26,935 bases of DNA from Gammaproteobacteria bacterium UBA7310 (GCA_002471665.1 DKQK01000073.1:1-26935); one strand, 5' to 3'; counted from the first letter of the stretch, positions 8,027 to 16,530 are shown. Translations and numbers: made by a program. Notes: generated by a model not told the origin, from the sequence alone.

Positions 8027-8959
8027 TCAGGCGGGTTGCGCCACTGGATGCAGACCGTCGCCTATCCGAGGGCCGGACTGGTGCTTCCGTACCGCCTCGA
8101 ACGCCTTGTGGGTGTCGTTGGTTTTCTCGTAAACACGCTTCCAGACCCTGATAATCTCCCGATTGTCATCATCCCAAGGGTGGAAGGTGGGGGAGAAGTA
8201 GGGAAAGATGCCTGCCAGCACTTTGGACAGAATGCCCGGTTTAAGGAACAGAATCCTGGTCATGTAGGCCGCTGAACGCAGGTTGAGGATTTGCTTGTCC
8301 TTATAGAGCAGGAACGCCTGATTGCCGACCATGAGCGGAAAGCCGAGAGTGATAGCCAGCAGCATGCCGCTGGTGCGCAGGCGATAACTACGCAGGCCGC
8401 CACCGCTGGCGTCGACGAACACATCAAAGCTGACACTCTTGTGTTCAGTTTCCTCAACGAAGTGCCAGTACAGCATGGCACGTAATTCAGGATGTGTTTC
8501 ATCGAATAGCTCCGGGTGCTCCAGCAGCACCGCGGAAATGATAGCAGTGAAATGCTCGAACGCCGCCGCAATAGAGCTTTGCATGTCATCGCTCAGGCGA
8601 TGCTGGAGCTCCTTGCGAATGTGCTTGAAGATCCCCTCGACCTTGTCGATAGGGACGCCCTGTTGCACGCATATGGCGTTCATCTCGTCATGCTCACGGG
8701 CATGGATGCGCTCCTGGCGGATGAACTCCAGCGCGGCCTTGCGCACTTCCGGGTCGCGCAATTTATCGAGCTGACGCCGTGCTGAATTCATTACCCAGCG
8801 CTCCCCATCCGGCACTGCGGCCAGAATGGCATTCATCCAATGTGTACACCAGGGGTCTTTGTTAAACCAGTGGCGCGCGACCGTCTCACAGTTCATTGGG
8901 AAATGGATGTCGCGCGTTACAACTTCGTCATAACCGATCTTTCGACTTGCCAGCGCCAT
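8027..8959 (-). CDS. PF10118-family predicted metal-dependent hydrolase (copy 1)
   Basis: A 310-residue member of the predicted metal-dependent hydrolase family (PF10118, COG3687), whose true reaction is poorly known. The Glu/His pattern is like a helical di-metal carboxylate protein: Glu53, Glu83 with His86 and His90 (RQERIHAREH), Glu135-His136 (FEH), and Glu169/170 with His173 (EETEHK). A hydrophobic stretch around residues 190-220 may touch the membrane or a lipid. It is the first gene of the SDR-esterase-BVMO operon, with AGGAGA before the ATG and a promoter/operator 55-80 bases upstream. A paralogue starts the opposite catabolic operon at 14668. An oxygenase or aldehyde/lipid-acting di-iron role is possible but unproven. 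Confidence 0.85.
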   Translation of the reverse strand: MALASRKIGYDEVVTRDIHFPMNCETVARHWFNKDPWCTHWMNAILAAVPDGERWVMNSARRQLDKLRDPEVRKAALEFIRQERIHAREHDEMNAICVQQGVPIDKVEGIFKHIRKELQHRLSDDMQSSIAAAFEHFTAIISAVLLEHPELFDETHPELRAMLYWHFVEETEHKSVSFDVFVDASGGGLRSYRLRTSGMLLAITLGFPLMVGNQAFLLYKDKQILNLRSAAYMTRILFLKPGILSKVLAGIFPYFSPTFHPWDDDNREIIRVWKRVYEKTNDTHKAFEAVRKHQSGPRIGDGLHPVAQPA

Positions 8960-8997
8960 TTGTCTGTTCTCCTAGTAGATTTCTTCATACTATTTAA

Positions 8998-9042
8998 TTG
9001 GTCGACCAACCATATTATGTGTCTTGGTGACCTAATGGTCAA
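8998..9042 (-). promoter_or_regulatory. Promoter and operators of the BVMO operon (site A)
   Basis: Minus-strand promoter: -35 TTGACC (9037-9042), 17-base spacer, -10 CATAAT (9014-9019). A perfect 12-base palindrome TTGGTCGACCAA (8998-9009) sits just downstream over the expected start site. A second inverted repeat, TGACC-TAAT-GGTCA (9028-9041), overlaps the -35 element. Extended site A (8998-9013) matches site B (14388-14403) at 13 of 16 positions. It lies between the operon and the divergent tetR gene, the usual place for a TetR operator. Confidence 0.6.
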
Positions 9043-9204
9043 GCAGGTGTTAAACAAAAGGGTGGAAGATGTGTGTATTTGGCACAAAAGAAGGATCGCT
9101 TTGAGAGTTGCTGATCAAGTGGGAGCGGGGTTGTAGAATTGAAAAAGGTGCGCTACGGAAACATATCGACTAAAATCATCGGCTTGCTTACGCAGGAGGA
9201 TGAA

Positions 9205-9807
9205 GTGAAAAAGAAAAGAGAGCCCCAGCAAGTAAAAGGGTCTGACCGCGACTTTGTGTTAAATTCTGCCGCTCGGCTGTTTCGAGAGCAGGGCTATGAT
9301 CGGACGACGGTGAAAGAAATTGCCGAAGCATGCGATTTGCTGCCCGGAAGCCTTCATTATCGCTATCAAGCCAAGGAAGACATTCTTGTTGATCTGATGC
9401 GGCTGGGCTTGGAGCATGCTTCGAGCGCTGTCTACAGGGCGGTGACAAGCGCAACAGATCCTGTAGAGCAATTACGGCGAGGAATAAATTCGCACCTGGA
9501 ATTAGTAGTCAGTGGCTCGGATATGGTCTACGTGCTGCTGTTTGAATGGCGTTCCTTGCGCGGTGAAGCACGAGCGGAAATGATCGAACTGCGTGACCGC
9601 TACGAGGCATTATGGGGCGCTATGCTTAGGTCTCTTGCAGATGTAGGGGTGCTACGTGAGGATGTTGATCAGGATTTGCTGCGCCTTATCGGTCTTGGAG
9701 CACTCAACTGGGTAGCAACCTGGTTTCGTGAAGATGGTCGCTATTCGCTTGAGGAGATAGGTGATTTCGTCTGGCGAGTGATTCGCGACGCGGTGCTTAA
9801 GGATTAG
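9205..9807 (+). CDS. TetR-family transcriptional regulator
   Basis: 200 residues, usual for the family. The N-terminal helix-turn-helix is at about residues 34-58 (TTVKEIAEACDLLPGSLHYR), followed by an all-helical ligand and dimerisation domain. GTG 9205 is chosen because AGGAGG lies five bases upstream and gives the normal length; an in-frame TTG at 9139 has no ribosome site. It is divergent from the BVMO operon and convergent with the RND pump. It is the only regulator gene in the 4.6-23 kb block, and three related palindromes lie at the promoters of the three operons around it. It is probably a repressor released by a hydrophobic ligand or acyl-CoA (inference from family and context). Confidence 0.9.
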   Translation: MKKKREPQQVKGSDRDFVLNSAARLFREQGYDRTTVKEIAEACDLLPGSLHYRYQAKEDILVDLMRLGLEHASSAVYRAVTSATDPVEQLRRGINSHLELVVSGSDMVYVLLFEWRSLRGEARAEMIELRDRYEALWGAMLRSLADVGVLREDVDQDLLRLIGLGALNWVATWFREDGRYSLEEIGDFVWRVIRDAVLKD

Positions 9808-9879
9808 GTGCATAGTTCAGACTTAACCTGAGGGTTTCATTTTCGAAGAAGTGAGGATCTCGGCGGTTTTAACAGAAGC

Positions 9880-12800
9880 TCATCTACTTTCCAAACGAAA
9901 CGCCAATGCGTAAAGCGCTGGCACGAAAAAAAGCGTAATGGCGGTGCCTACAATGACACCACCAATCAGAACGTACGCCATCGGCCCCCAGAAAATATCG
10001 GTCGTCAAAGGGATGAACGCGAGTGCAGCAGCCAGAGCGGTTAACACCACCGGTCTTGCGCGCCTGACAGCCGCCTCGACGACCGCATCTGACGGCAGCA
10101 TGCCATCCTCAAGGTTATCGCTGACCTGCTGGGTTAGAATTAAAGTATTGCGCATTAATATTCCCGCCAATCCGATCAGCCCAAGTAAGGCGACAAATCC
10201 GAAAGGCTGCTTGAAAATCAGCAGTGCTACGACCGAGCCAATGACGCCCAAAGGTGCTGTTAACAGCACTATCACAACACCAGGAAAACTTCGCATTTGC
10301 AGCACCACGCAAGTTACCATCAGGGCAATCATCAGTGGGAAAACCTGATTTATAGAGTCCTCTGCTTCTTGTGAACGTTCCAGACTACCCGCAATATCAA
10401 TCCTGTAACCATCAGGGAGCGCTGCATGAATTGATTCCAGATCCGCCCATAATGCTTTGGTGACATCTTGTGGCTGCGCATTCTTTACCTCCCCGCGAAC
10501 AGCCAGAAAGAGCTCTCGATTGTGTCGTCGAATCATGGCATCTTCGTAAGCCAGTTTCACCTCGCCCAGATGCGAAAGTGGTATCTTTTGACCCTGTTCA
10601 TTGCGGAGTTCATAAATGGGTGGCTCATTTTGGGCTCGCTTGGCACCCTGGCCGCGAACGTAGACATCAACAGTTCTGATGTCTTGTCTGACCTCAGCTA
10701 TTGGAACTCCATCTGTTCGATATTGCATTTGTTGAGCAACTGAGAGTGGTGTCAATCCCATTAGTCGAAGGCGCTGTTCATCTATTTCCAGCTTCAATGT
10801 CGGTACACGTTGATCCCACTCCAAATGCGGATTGACGACGTGAGGGTTGTGGGACATGACCTCCCTGACTTGGTGGGCCACTTTCCTTAAGGTCGCAGGG
10901 TCTTGTCCGACGACACGGAAGCTGACAGGCCAGTCAACTGGCGGCCCGAACAACAGGCGTCTGATACGAATACGCGCCTCGGCAAAAGTACCATTGGCAA
11001 CATGTTGGTCTAATGCAGCAATAATTCGGTCACGCTCAACCGGTCCCGTCGTTGTTACGATTATTTTAGCAAACGAAGAGTCCGGATGCTCGGGGTTGAC
11101 CGAGATGAAAAAACGTGGCGCCCCGCCACCGACATAACTGGCGTAGTTTTCAACACCACCCATGGAATCTAATAGTTCTTCAAGACGTTTGACGGTCGTA
11201 TCCGTTGTCGTGACCGATGTACCTGGTGCTAGATTCACATCGATCAAAATTTCGGGCCGATCCGAGCCTGGGAAGAACTGTTTTTCCACCGGCCCTACCA
11301 TGCCTGCGACGCTTAGCACTAACATCGCAAAGGTAATAAAGACCACGGTCCGCCGATGGCGAACACACCACGTAATCAAGGCCCGTAGATACTCGTACAC
11401 CCGGGATGACTTGTAGTGATCGCCCATATTGCCGGGTTTCTGCTTGGGTGCACGTAAAATCTTTACGCCCAAATAAGGGGTAAAAGTAACGGCCACCAAC
11501 CAACTGATAATGAGCGAAAAAGCCAAAACCCAAAATATATTGCCAGCGTATTCACCTACCCCAGATTTGGCAAATCCAATCGGAACAAAACCAAACATGG
11601 TAACCAGAGTGCCGAATAGCATAGGCGAAGCTGTCGCATTCCAGGCATGAGTGGCGGCACTTACTTTACTCCAACCTTCTTCCAGTTTTACCAACATCAT
11701 TTCAATCGCAATGATGGCATCATCAACCAATAAACCCAACGCGATGATTAGTGCCCCTAAGGTAATACGATCCAGATTGATATTGGCGGATTTCATCAGC
11801 ACAAACGTCAGCCCCAGGGTGATTGGAACAGCGATACCCACGATCAAACCGGCGCGCAGTCCTAATGATAAAAATCCAATACTCATCACCACGATTACGG
11901 CCACCAGAAACTTCACCTGGAACAAATTAACTGCCGCTTTAATGGCATCCGTCTGATTGGTGATTTGATCCAGTTCCATACCCAAGGGAAGCTCAGCTCT
12001 TGTTTTGCTTAGAAACGCGTCAAGGCGTTCACCAAATACTAATCCGTTTTCACCCTTGTTCATGACCACGCCGACCAGTATTGCATCTTCTCCATTGACA
12101 CGAGCAAAATACGACGGTGGTTCCTCGTAACCTTGCGTAATGACGGCAATATCACCCAGCCGGATTAGATGGTCACCGGCACGGATAGGGACCTGTGCCA
12201 ATCGCTGAGGATCAGACAGATCTGAATCGAGCCGAAACCTTAGGCGCGGCCCGGTGGTGTCAATCTGACCGGCCGGGATAAGCGTATTGTATGCTCTTAT
12301 CGCGTCGAATACGGCTTGGGATGAGATGCCGCTGTTCGTCATAACAACGTTGTCTAAATCGACATAGACTCTCTCTTCGCGCTCGGCGATCAAATCGGCT
12401 TTGCGGGCACCGGGAATGAGTTGTAATTCATCTCGGAGCCGCTCGGCGTAACGTGTTAATTTTCGCACCGGAAGGCCGGGCGCAGAAAGGCTAAATAGGC
12501 TGAAATACACATCGGAAAAGTCATCATTGACGATCGGCCCTATAACCCCTTCAGGCAAATGTGAAGACAGATCCAGCATGCGCTTTCTAACCTGAAACTG
12601 TAGTTCCGGCGTTTTATTTTGTGGCGTGTAATCATGAAATCGAACCTGGATATCAACCCGGCCTGCCTTGACTGTCGTTTTGATTTCGTCAAGATATTCA
12701 ATTTTCTGGATGCTCTTCTCGATTGGGTGAGCCACTTGCTGTTCGATCTCTGCAGGAGTGGCACCTGGCCAGACTGCTGAAACCACTAACATTTGTATTG

Positions 12801-12930
12801 TAATAGAAGGGTCTTCCGCACGTCCCAATGAAGCAAAAGCATAAGCCCCTGCGAACACGGATAAAATCAGGAAATAAAGAGTAACTGATCGCTCTCGTAC
12901 TGCAAGTGCCGATAGATTAGGAAAGCTCAT
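9880..12930 (-). CDS. RND-family multidrug efflux permease
   Basis: A 1016-residue inner-membrane RND transporter of the hydrophobe/amphiphile efflux class. It has one N-terminal membrane helix, a large periplasmic loop, a helix cluster (about 335-490) with the proton-relay pair Asp403-Asp404 in LGLLVDDAIIAIE, a second periplasmic loop, and a C-terminal helix cluster from about 850. Length and duplicated topology match intact pumps. It overlaps the adaptor gene by ATGA (12927-12930), so translation is coupled. No outer-membrane TolC-type gene is adjacent. Location suggests export of substrates or toxic intermediates of the flanking catabolic operons. Confidence 0.93.
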   Translation of the reverse strand: MSFPNLSALAVRERSVTLYFLILSVFAGAYAFASLGRAEDPSITIQMLVVSAVWPGATPAEIEQQVAHPIEKSIQKIEYLDEIKTTVKAGRVDIQVRFHDYTPQNKTPELQFQVRKRMLDLSSHLPEGVIGPIVNDDFSDVYFSLFSLSAPGLPVRKLTRYAERLRDELQLIPGARKADLIAEREERVYVDLDNVVMTNSGISSQAVFDAIRAYNTLIPAGQIDTTGPRLRFRLDSDLSDPQRLAQVPIRAGDHLIRLGDIAVITQGYEEPPSYFARVNGEDAILVGVVMNKGENGLVFGERLDAFLSKTRAELPLGMELDQITNQTDAIKAAVNLFQVKFLVAVIVVMSIGFLSLGLRAGLIVGIAVPITLGLTFVLMKSANINLDRITLGALIIALGLLVDDAIIAIEMMLVKLEEGWSKVSAATHAWNATASPMLFGTLVTMFGFVPIGFAKSGVGEYAGNIFWVLAFSLIISWLVAVTFTPYLGVKILRAPKQKPGNMGDHYKSSRVYEYLRALITWCVRHRRTVVFITFAMLVLSVAGMVGPVEKQFFPGSDRPEILIDVNLAPGTSVTTTDTTVKRLEELLDSMGGVENYASYVGGGAPRFFISVNPEHPDSSFAKIIVTTTGPVERDRIIAALDQHVANGTFAEARIRIRRLLFGPPVDWPVSFRVVGQDPATLRKVAHQVREVMSHNPHVVNPHLEWDQRVPTLKLEIDEQRLRLMGLTPLSVAQQMQYRTDGVPIAEVRQDIRTVDVYVRGQGAKRAQNEPPIYELRNEQGQKIPLSHLGEVKLAYEDAMIRRHNRELFLAVRGEVKNAQPQDVTKALWADLESIHAALPDGYRIDIAGSLERSQEAEDSINQVFPLMIALMVTCVVLQMRSFPGVVIVLLTAPLGVIGSVVALLIFKQPFGFVALLGLIGLAGILMRNTLILTQQVSDNLEDGMLPSDAVVEAAVRRARPVVLTALAAALAFIPLTTDIFWGPMAYVLIGGVIVGTAITLFFVPALYALAFRLESR

Positions 12931-13973
12931 TGCGCGTATTCTTTAACAGGAATCCCTGGTACTAGCAGATGAGTACCTAAGGCGATAACACGATCACCAG
13001 TCTTAAGGTCTTGCCCTTGAATTTGAGCTGAGATAGGCGTCACCCCAACCACCGCAACGGTCTGGGGTTGGGCCTGTTGATCGACAATTTGCCAGATTTG
13101 GGTATTACTTCCTCGCTCATCCAGTGCCGCCAGTGGAACTGAATAGACCTGTGTGGGAGAGTCAGGGACCATCATGCTGACCCTGACCAACATACCCAAC
13201 TGTAATTCGTTACCAGAGGACTCAATCTGATAACGAGAACGCCAGGTTCTGCTGTATTCGTTAGCCGCGCCAGCGGTTTCACGAAGCTTTAGTGGTATGC
13301 GGGCATCATCGATATGGGCTAGCGCTTCTGTCGGTGGAAAAACACTCCTGGGTAGGAAAACTTCGATCTCTAACTCGCGAGTATCAGCCAATATTCCTAG
13401 GGGTTGTCCAGTCTTTACCACTTGCCCCGGCATCCCTGTGACATTCACCAAGATACCTGGCCTTGTAGCGGTTAGGGACGTATGCTGAAGCGCAATTTCT
13501 GCTTGTCGAAGTCTAGCCTGGGCAGCCTCTTTTCGCGCTTGCGCTGCACGTTTGGACAACAAGGACGCTTCAAATATACTTTGGCTAATACTGTTCTGTT
13601 CGATCAAGCGGCTGTCCCGAGCGAGGTTGGATTCCGCGTGTATCAATTCAGCTTCAGCAGCTGTCAATTGGGCCTTTGCAGCCTCCAGGCTTTGTTCAAA
13701 TTCCCTTGCGTCCAACAAGAATAATGGCTCGCCGGTTGCCACAATTTGACCGGAGTCCACATACCGTTTCAGAATTCGGCCACCTACTTGAAAGGCTATA
13801 GCAACCTCTGTACGCGCCTCTACTGTGCCTGTAATCCCTTGAGGCACGGTCGTAGAATGCTCTGACACTACCGCAGTGTATACTGGATGGGGTCTGTTCA
13901 GTACAGTATCTAAGTGAGAGGACTCCTGACAGCCATACAGTGTTAACAGCGAAAGAAAGAGAGCTAGACGCAT
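12927..13973 (-). CDS. RND efflux periplasmic adaptor lipoprotein
   Basis: With the start at ATG 13973 the protein has 348 residues. It begins with a short lipoprotein signal and lipobox LYGC (Cys15), so it is probably anchored to the inner membrane and faces the periplasm. A biotinyl/lipoyl-like segment (VGGRILKRYVDSGQIVATGE) is followed by an alpha-helical coiled-coil hairpin (about residues 85-150), the second lipoyl half and a beta-barrel domain, the order usual for MFP adaptors. Earlier in-frame ATGs exist (14021, 14051) but would put extra residues before a proper signal peptide. The Shine-Dalgarno match is weak. It is coupled to the downstream permease gene. Confidence 0.9.
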   Translation of the reverse strand: MRLALFLSLLTLYGCQESSHLDTVLNRPHPVYTAVVSEHSTTVPQGITGTVEARTEVAIAFQVGGRILKRYVDSGQIVATGEPLFLLDAREFEQSLEAAKAQLTAAEAELIHAESNLARDSRLIEQNSISQSIFEASLLSKRAAQARKEAAQARLRQAEIALQHTSLTATRPGILVNVTGMPGQVVKTGQPLGILADTRELEIEVFLPRSVFPPTEALAHIDDARIPLKLRETAGAANEYSRTWRSRYQIESSGNELQLGMLVRVSMMVPDSPTQVYSVPLAALDERGSNTQIWQIVDQQAQPQTVAVVGVTPISAQIQGQDLKTGDRVIALGTHLLVPGIPVKEYAQ

Positions 13974-14134
13974 GAAAAGTAAAACCCCGGCAATTAATGA
14001 ACGTGAGCGTACACATAGCATATCGGGCCATGGTAAGCAGAGAAAACACACACAGATAGCCGTGCTGCGTTAATAATTGCGAATCATCCTGGGAGGTCGA
14101 TCTGAATAATATGCATTAACTTTCATGTTTGCCG

Positions 14135-14338
14135 CTATTGGCAATATGGTGAAATACCAGACATCGAGGAACAATGGTTAGCGTCCTTAAGCTCTAGCTC
14201 CAAGAGGGGAGCCTCCACTAATTGCCGGTCGGTTGAAGATACATTATTTGGCTTCGAATCATTTGATTCACTCACAACACTAACAAGAAATACGTTTATC
14301 GCTGTTAAGCAGCTCAGAATGGCAATGAACTCAAGCAC
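14135..14338 (-). CDS. Possible small membrane protein in the RND leader
   Basis: A 67-residue ORF from GTG 14338, preceded by a GGGGGG ribosome-binding-like run six bases upstream. It has one N-terminal membrane helix (LEFIAILSCLTAINVFLVSV) followed by a polar tail with two Cys near the end. It lies downstream of a candidate minus-strand promoter with operator site B (14367-14403) and upstream of the adaptor gene, so it would be first in the pump operon. I do not recognise a family. It may be a small pump accessory or chance. Confidence 0.3.
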   Translation of the reverse strand: MLEFIAILSCLTAINVFLVSVVSESNDSKPNNVSSTDRQLVEAPLLELELKDANHCSSMSGISPYCQ

Positions 14339-14366
14339 AATGATCCCCCCTTTTGAAGATAAACGT

Positions 14367-14403
14367 AAAGTAGCGCACATCCAGAGGTTGGTCAACCACC
14401 CAA
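14367..14403 (-). promoter_or_regulatory. Candidate RND-operon promoter with operator site B
   Basis: Minus strand: -35 TTGACC (14390-14395), 17-base spacer, and a weaker -10 TACTTT (14367-14372). The operator-like sequence TTGGTCAACCACCCAA (14388-14403) covers the -35. It also contains the near-palindrome GGTTGGTCAACC (14386-14397). It matches site A at 13/16 and site C at 13/16 positions. Confidence 0.45.
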
Positions 14404-14592
14404 TGACCGTGCAACAAGTCTATAGTATTGAGGATGAGGAGAAGAAGGGGCAAATAAGCAGACACCTACGCTACATGGCCACCTGGCTCAAAATCGTGGG
14501 TTTTCGTTCAGATGCCCCCCCGCTGGTCCGTTATGCCGTCGCAGAGTCTGACAGAGGAATTTTGTTTCTTGCTAAAATGTCCTGGTATAGTA

Positions 14593-14621
14593 TTGATATT
14601 TGGTTGGCCACCCAATAAAAT
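14593..14621 (+). promoter_or_regulatory. Catabolic-operon promoter with operator site C in the spacer
   Basis: Plus strand: -35 TTGATA (14593-14598), 17-base spacer, -10 TAAAAT (14616-14621), each five of six to consensus. The palindrome-like TTGGTTGGCCACCCAA (14600-14615) fills the spacer almost exactly, the classic position for a repressor that blocks RNA polymerase. The predicted start is near 14628, about 40 bases before the first gene of the operon. Confidence 0.6.
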
Positions 14622-14667
14622 ATCCGTAGAGGTTGACACCCTGTGAAGGCTTGTACGGAGGCCCTTT

Positions 14668-15540
14668 ATGATGAACGCGATACCAATAAAGCCACGAAAA
14701 GTAACCTTTGATGTGTCTACTGTTCCACGACATTGGAATGGTGGAGACCCTGTGCTAACTCGTTTCTTTGATGCCCTGTCAGTGCATTTCCCCGAGGGTG
14801 AACGGTTTTTTATCCAGTCGGTACGGAATTTCCAGGATCGGGTAAAGGAGCCAGGTTTGCGTGAGGATATTCGCCACTTTATTCGTCAAGAGGGGCAGCA
14901 TGGTATTGTCCATGATCGCTTCAATGAGGTGATGGTTGGGCAGGGTGTTGATGTTGACAAGATTACCAGCAATCTGCGGCGTTTCATTCGCTCGTCACAA
15001 AAGTACTTGCCAGAGAAGTATCAGCTGGCGATGACTGCGGCATTCGAACATTTTACGGCCACTCTGGGCGAGGCAATGCTTAAGGATGAAACTGACATGT
15101 TTACCGAAGCAGACCCTGTGATGAGGGCGATGTTTCTCTGGCATGGTGTGGAAGAGGTTGAGCATAAGGCAGTAGCCTACGACGTCTACCAAACGGCGGC
15201 GGGCGGCGGTTATCTGTCACGGGTCTCGGCGTTGGTAGTGACCATGCTAATGATTCATCTGGTGGTCGGGCCAGTGTTCGTGAACATGTTGCGTCTAGAT
15301 GGCGCCATGCGCCAGCCTGGGGTGTTGATGCGTGGGCTGAATCGTCTCTATGGCCGACGTGGTATTCTAACTCGAATGTTGCCTGAATTCTTGGCCTGGT
15401 TTCGCCCCGGCTTTCATCCTTGGGATACGGGCATGCCAGAGAAAGTGGCGGCATGGCTGGAAGAGTATGGGGATCATGGCGACCCAATGCGTGCATCCGC
15501 TGCCGTTTACGGAAGCTCGCCGATGAGCGAGGCAGCCTGA
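14668..15540 (+). CDS. PF10118-family predicted metal-dependent hydrolase (copy 2)
   Basis: 290 residues, with the same Glu/His array as the copy at 8027: Glu45, Glu75 with His78 and His82 (RQEGQHGIVH), Glu127-His128 (FEH), and Glu162/163 with His166 (EEVEHK). Both copies also share a C-terminal FHPWD motif. Clearly a diverged paralogue. It is the first gene of the rightward operon, with GGAG eight bases before the ATG, and the next gene follows with no gap. Having one copy at the head of each oppositely oriented catabolic operon suggests that each handles a different step or substrate form. The enzymatic activity is not established. Confidence 0.85.
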   Translation: MMNAIPIKPRKVTFDVSTVPRHWNGGDPVLTRFFDALSVHFPEGERFFIQSVRNFQDRVKEPGLREDIRHFIRQEGQHGIVHDRFNEVMVGQGVDVDKITSNLRRFIRSSQKYLPEKYQLAMTAAFEHFTATLGEAMLKDETDMFTEADPVMRAMFLWHGVEEVEHKAVAYDVYQTAAGGGYLSRVSALVVTMLMIHLVVGPVFVNMLRLDGAMRQPGVLMRGLNRLYGRRGILTRMLPEFLAWFRPGFHPWDTGMPEKVAAWLEEYGDHGDPMRASAAVYGSSPMSEAA

Positions 15541-16530
15541 GTGGATGGCGAAAAGGCGGTTATGACTCACTGCCATAGGCCGGGCAGGCACTGTGGCAGT
15601 TCAGCAATACGTGACTTACTTGAGTACCATGGCTTATTTATGAGCGAAGCTTGCTGTTTCGGCCTTGGGGCTGGGCTCGGTATTACTTACGTGGAGATAC
15701 CAGGCTCCAGTACCCCTTTCATTGTTCATGTGCGCTCAATGGGGTTCGAGGAGAAGGTGTTTAATACCTTAGAGGTTCCCTTTTCTTGGACCAGTTACAG
15801 CAACAAGCCGTCTGCCAGCACCGATCTCTACCAGGCATTGCATGAAAACCGACCTGCATTGCTTTTAACGGATATCTATCATCTGCCTTATTTTGGCAGT
15901 AGCACGCATTTTCCAGGGCATGCCATTGTGGCATGGCTCCGCAACGAAGAGCGCAACGAGGTGCTGGTTAGCGATACGGAGCGCCCGGATTTAATTGCGG
16001 TTGCGGCTAAGAACTTGGCTGATGCACGTTTCTCGACCGCGCCACCCTTCATTCATCACGGTAACATGTTCGCGCCTCACGCCATTGATTCCAGTGTAAC
16101 TCCAGAACGTGTGCGGCGAGCAATCTTCGACAATGCCTACGCGTTGGCTAATGGAAACCGTTTTAGCGGGCTTGCGGCTTTGGATACCTGGGTTGATGCG
16201 CTACCACGCTGGTCAGCGGAGGAAAACTGGCGATGGTCGTTGCGCTTTGCCTATCAGGTGATCGAAAAGCGCGGTACAGGTGGCGCTGGATTCCGTGCCA
16301 TGTATGCCGATTTTTTGGAAGAAGTGGGAGAAATGCTCCCCGCTGTAATTCATGCGAATTTAGTAGAATTAATGCGCAGTGCGGCAGCGAGTTGGTCTGG
16401 TTTGGCTGAGACTTTGAAACAGGGCTCCGAGTCAATGGTGTTCCCCTTCGTTGAAATAAAGAGCGCCATTAATCATGTAAAGATGCGCGAGTCACATTAC
16501 GTGAAGTATGCGCTGGATGTCCTGGCCTAA
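15541..16530 (+). CDS. BtrH N-terminal / DUF4872-like protein
   Basis: A 329-residue protein resembling the BtrH_N plus DUF4872 architecture. The N-terminus holds a papain-like Cys motif, GRHCGSSAIRDLLEYHG, with Cys18. A His in FPGHAIVAWL (about residue 126) and an Asp in VSDTERPD (about 142) complete a plausible Cys-His-Asp set. The C-terminal half is helical. BtrH itself transfers an acyl group from a carrier protein during butirosin synthesis. Start GTG 15541 directly follows the previous stop; ATG 15562 is an alternative. Between a PF10118 gene and thioesterases it may be an acyltransferase or amide/thioester-cleaving enzyme acting on an acyl-CoA, but this is inference. Confidence 0.75.
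   Translation: MDGEKAVMTHCHRPGRHCGSSAIRDLLEYHGLFMSEACCFGLGAGLGITYVEIPGSSTPFIVHVRSMGFEEKVFNTLEVPFSWTSYSNKPSASTDLYQALHENRPALLLTDIYHLPYFGSSTHFPGHAIVAWLRNEERNEVLVSDTERPDLIAVAAKNLADARFSTAPPFIHHGNMFAPHAIDSSVTPERVRRAIFDNAYALANGNRFSGLAALDTWVDALPRWSAEENWRWSLRFAYQVIEKRGTGGAGFRAMYADFLEEVGEMLPAVIHANLVELMRSAAASWSGLAETLKQGSESMVFPFVEIKSAINHVKMRESHYVKYALDVLA

Larger units (their letters stand above)
14339..14667. other. Divergent regulatory region between RND and catabolic operons
   Basis: About 330 bases holding two operator-like palindromes with associated promoters, one reading left towards the RND genes and one reading right towards the PF10118 gene at 14668. The stretch between them (about 14404-14592) shows no convincing gene, repeat or RNA signal. 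Confidence 0.5.

Noticed and set aside
9938..11956. Several plus-strand frames of 80-136 codons opposite the RND permease
   Set aside because: Composition and lack of family features mark them as antisense shadows of the permease gene.
14319..14618. Plus-strand frame of 99 codons in the RND/catabolic spacer
   Set aside because: No recognisable family, no ribosome-binding site, and it overlaps both operator/promoter sites; likely chance.
14633..14661. TTGACA as a -35 element close to the 14668 gene
   Set aside because: The matching -10 position is poor and lies on the ribosome-binding site, leaving no room for a leader; the promoter at 14593-14621 is much better.
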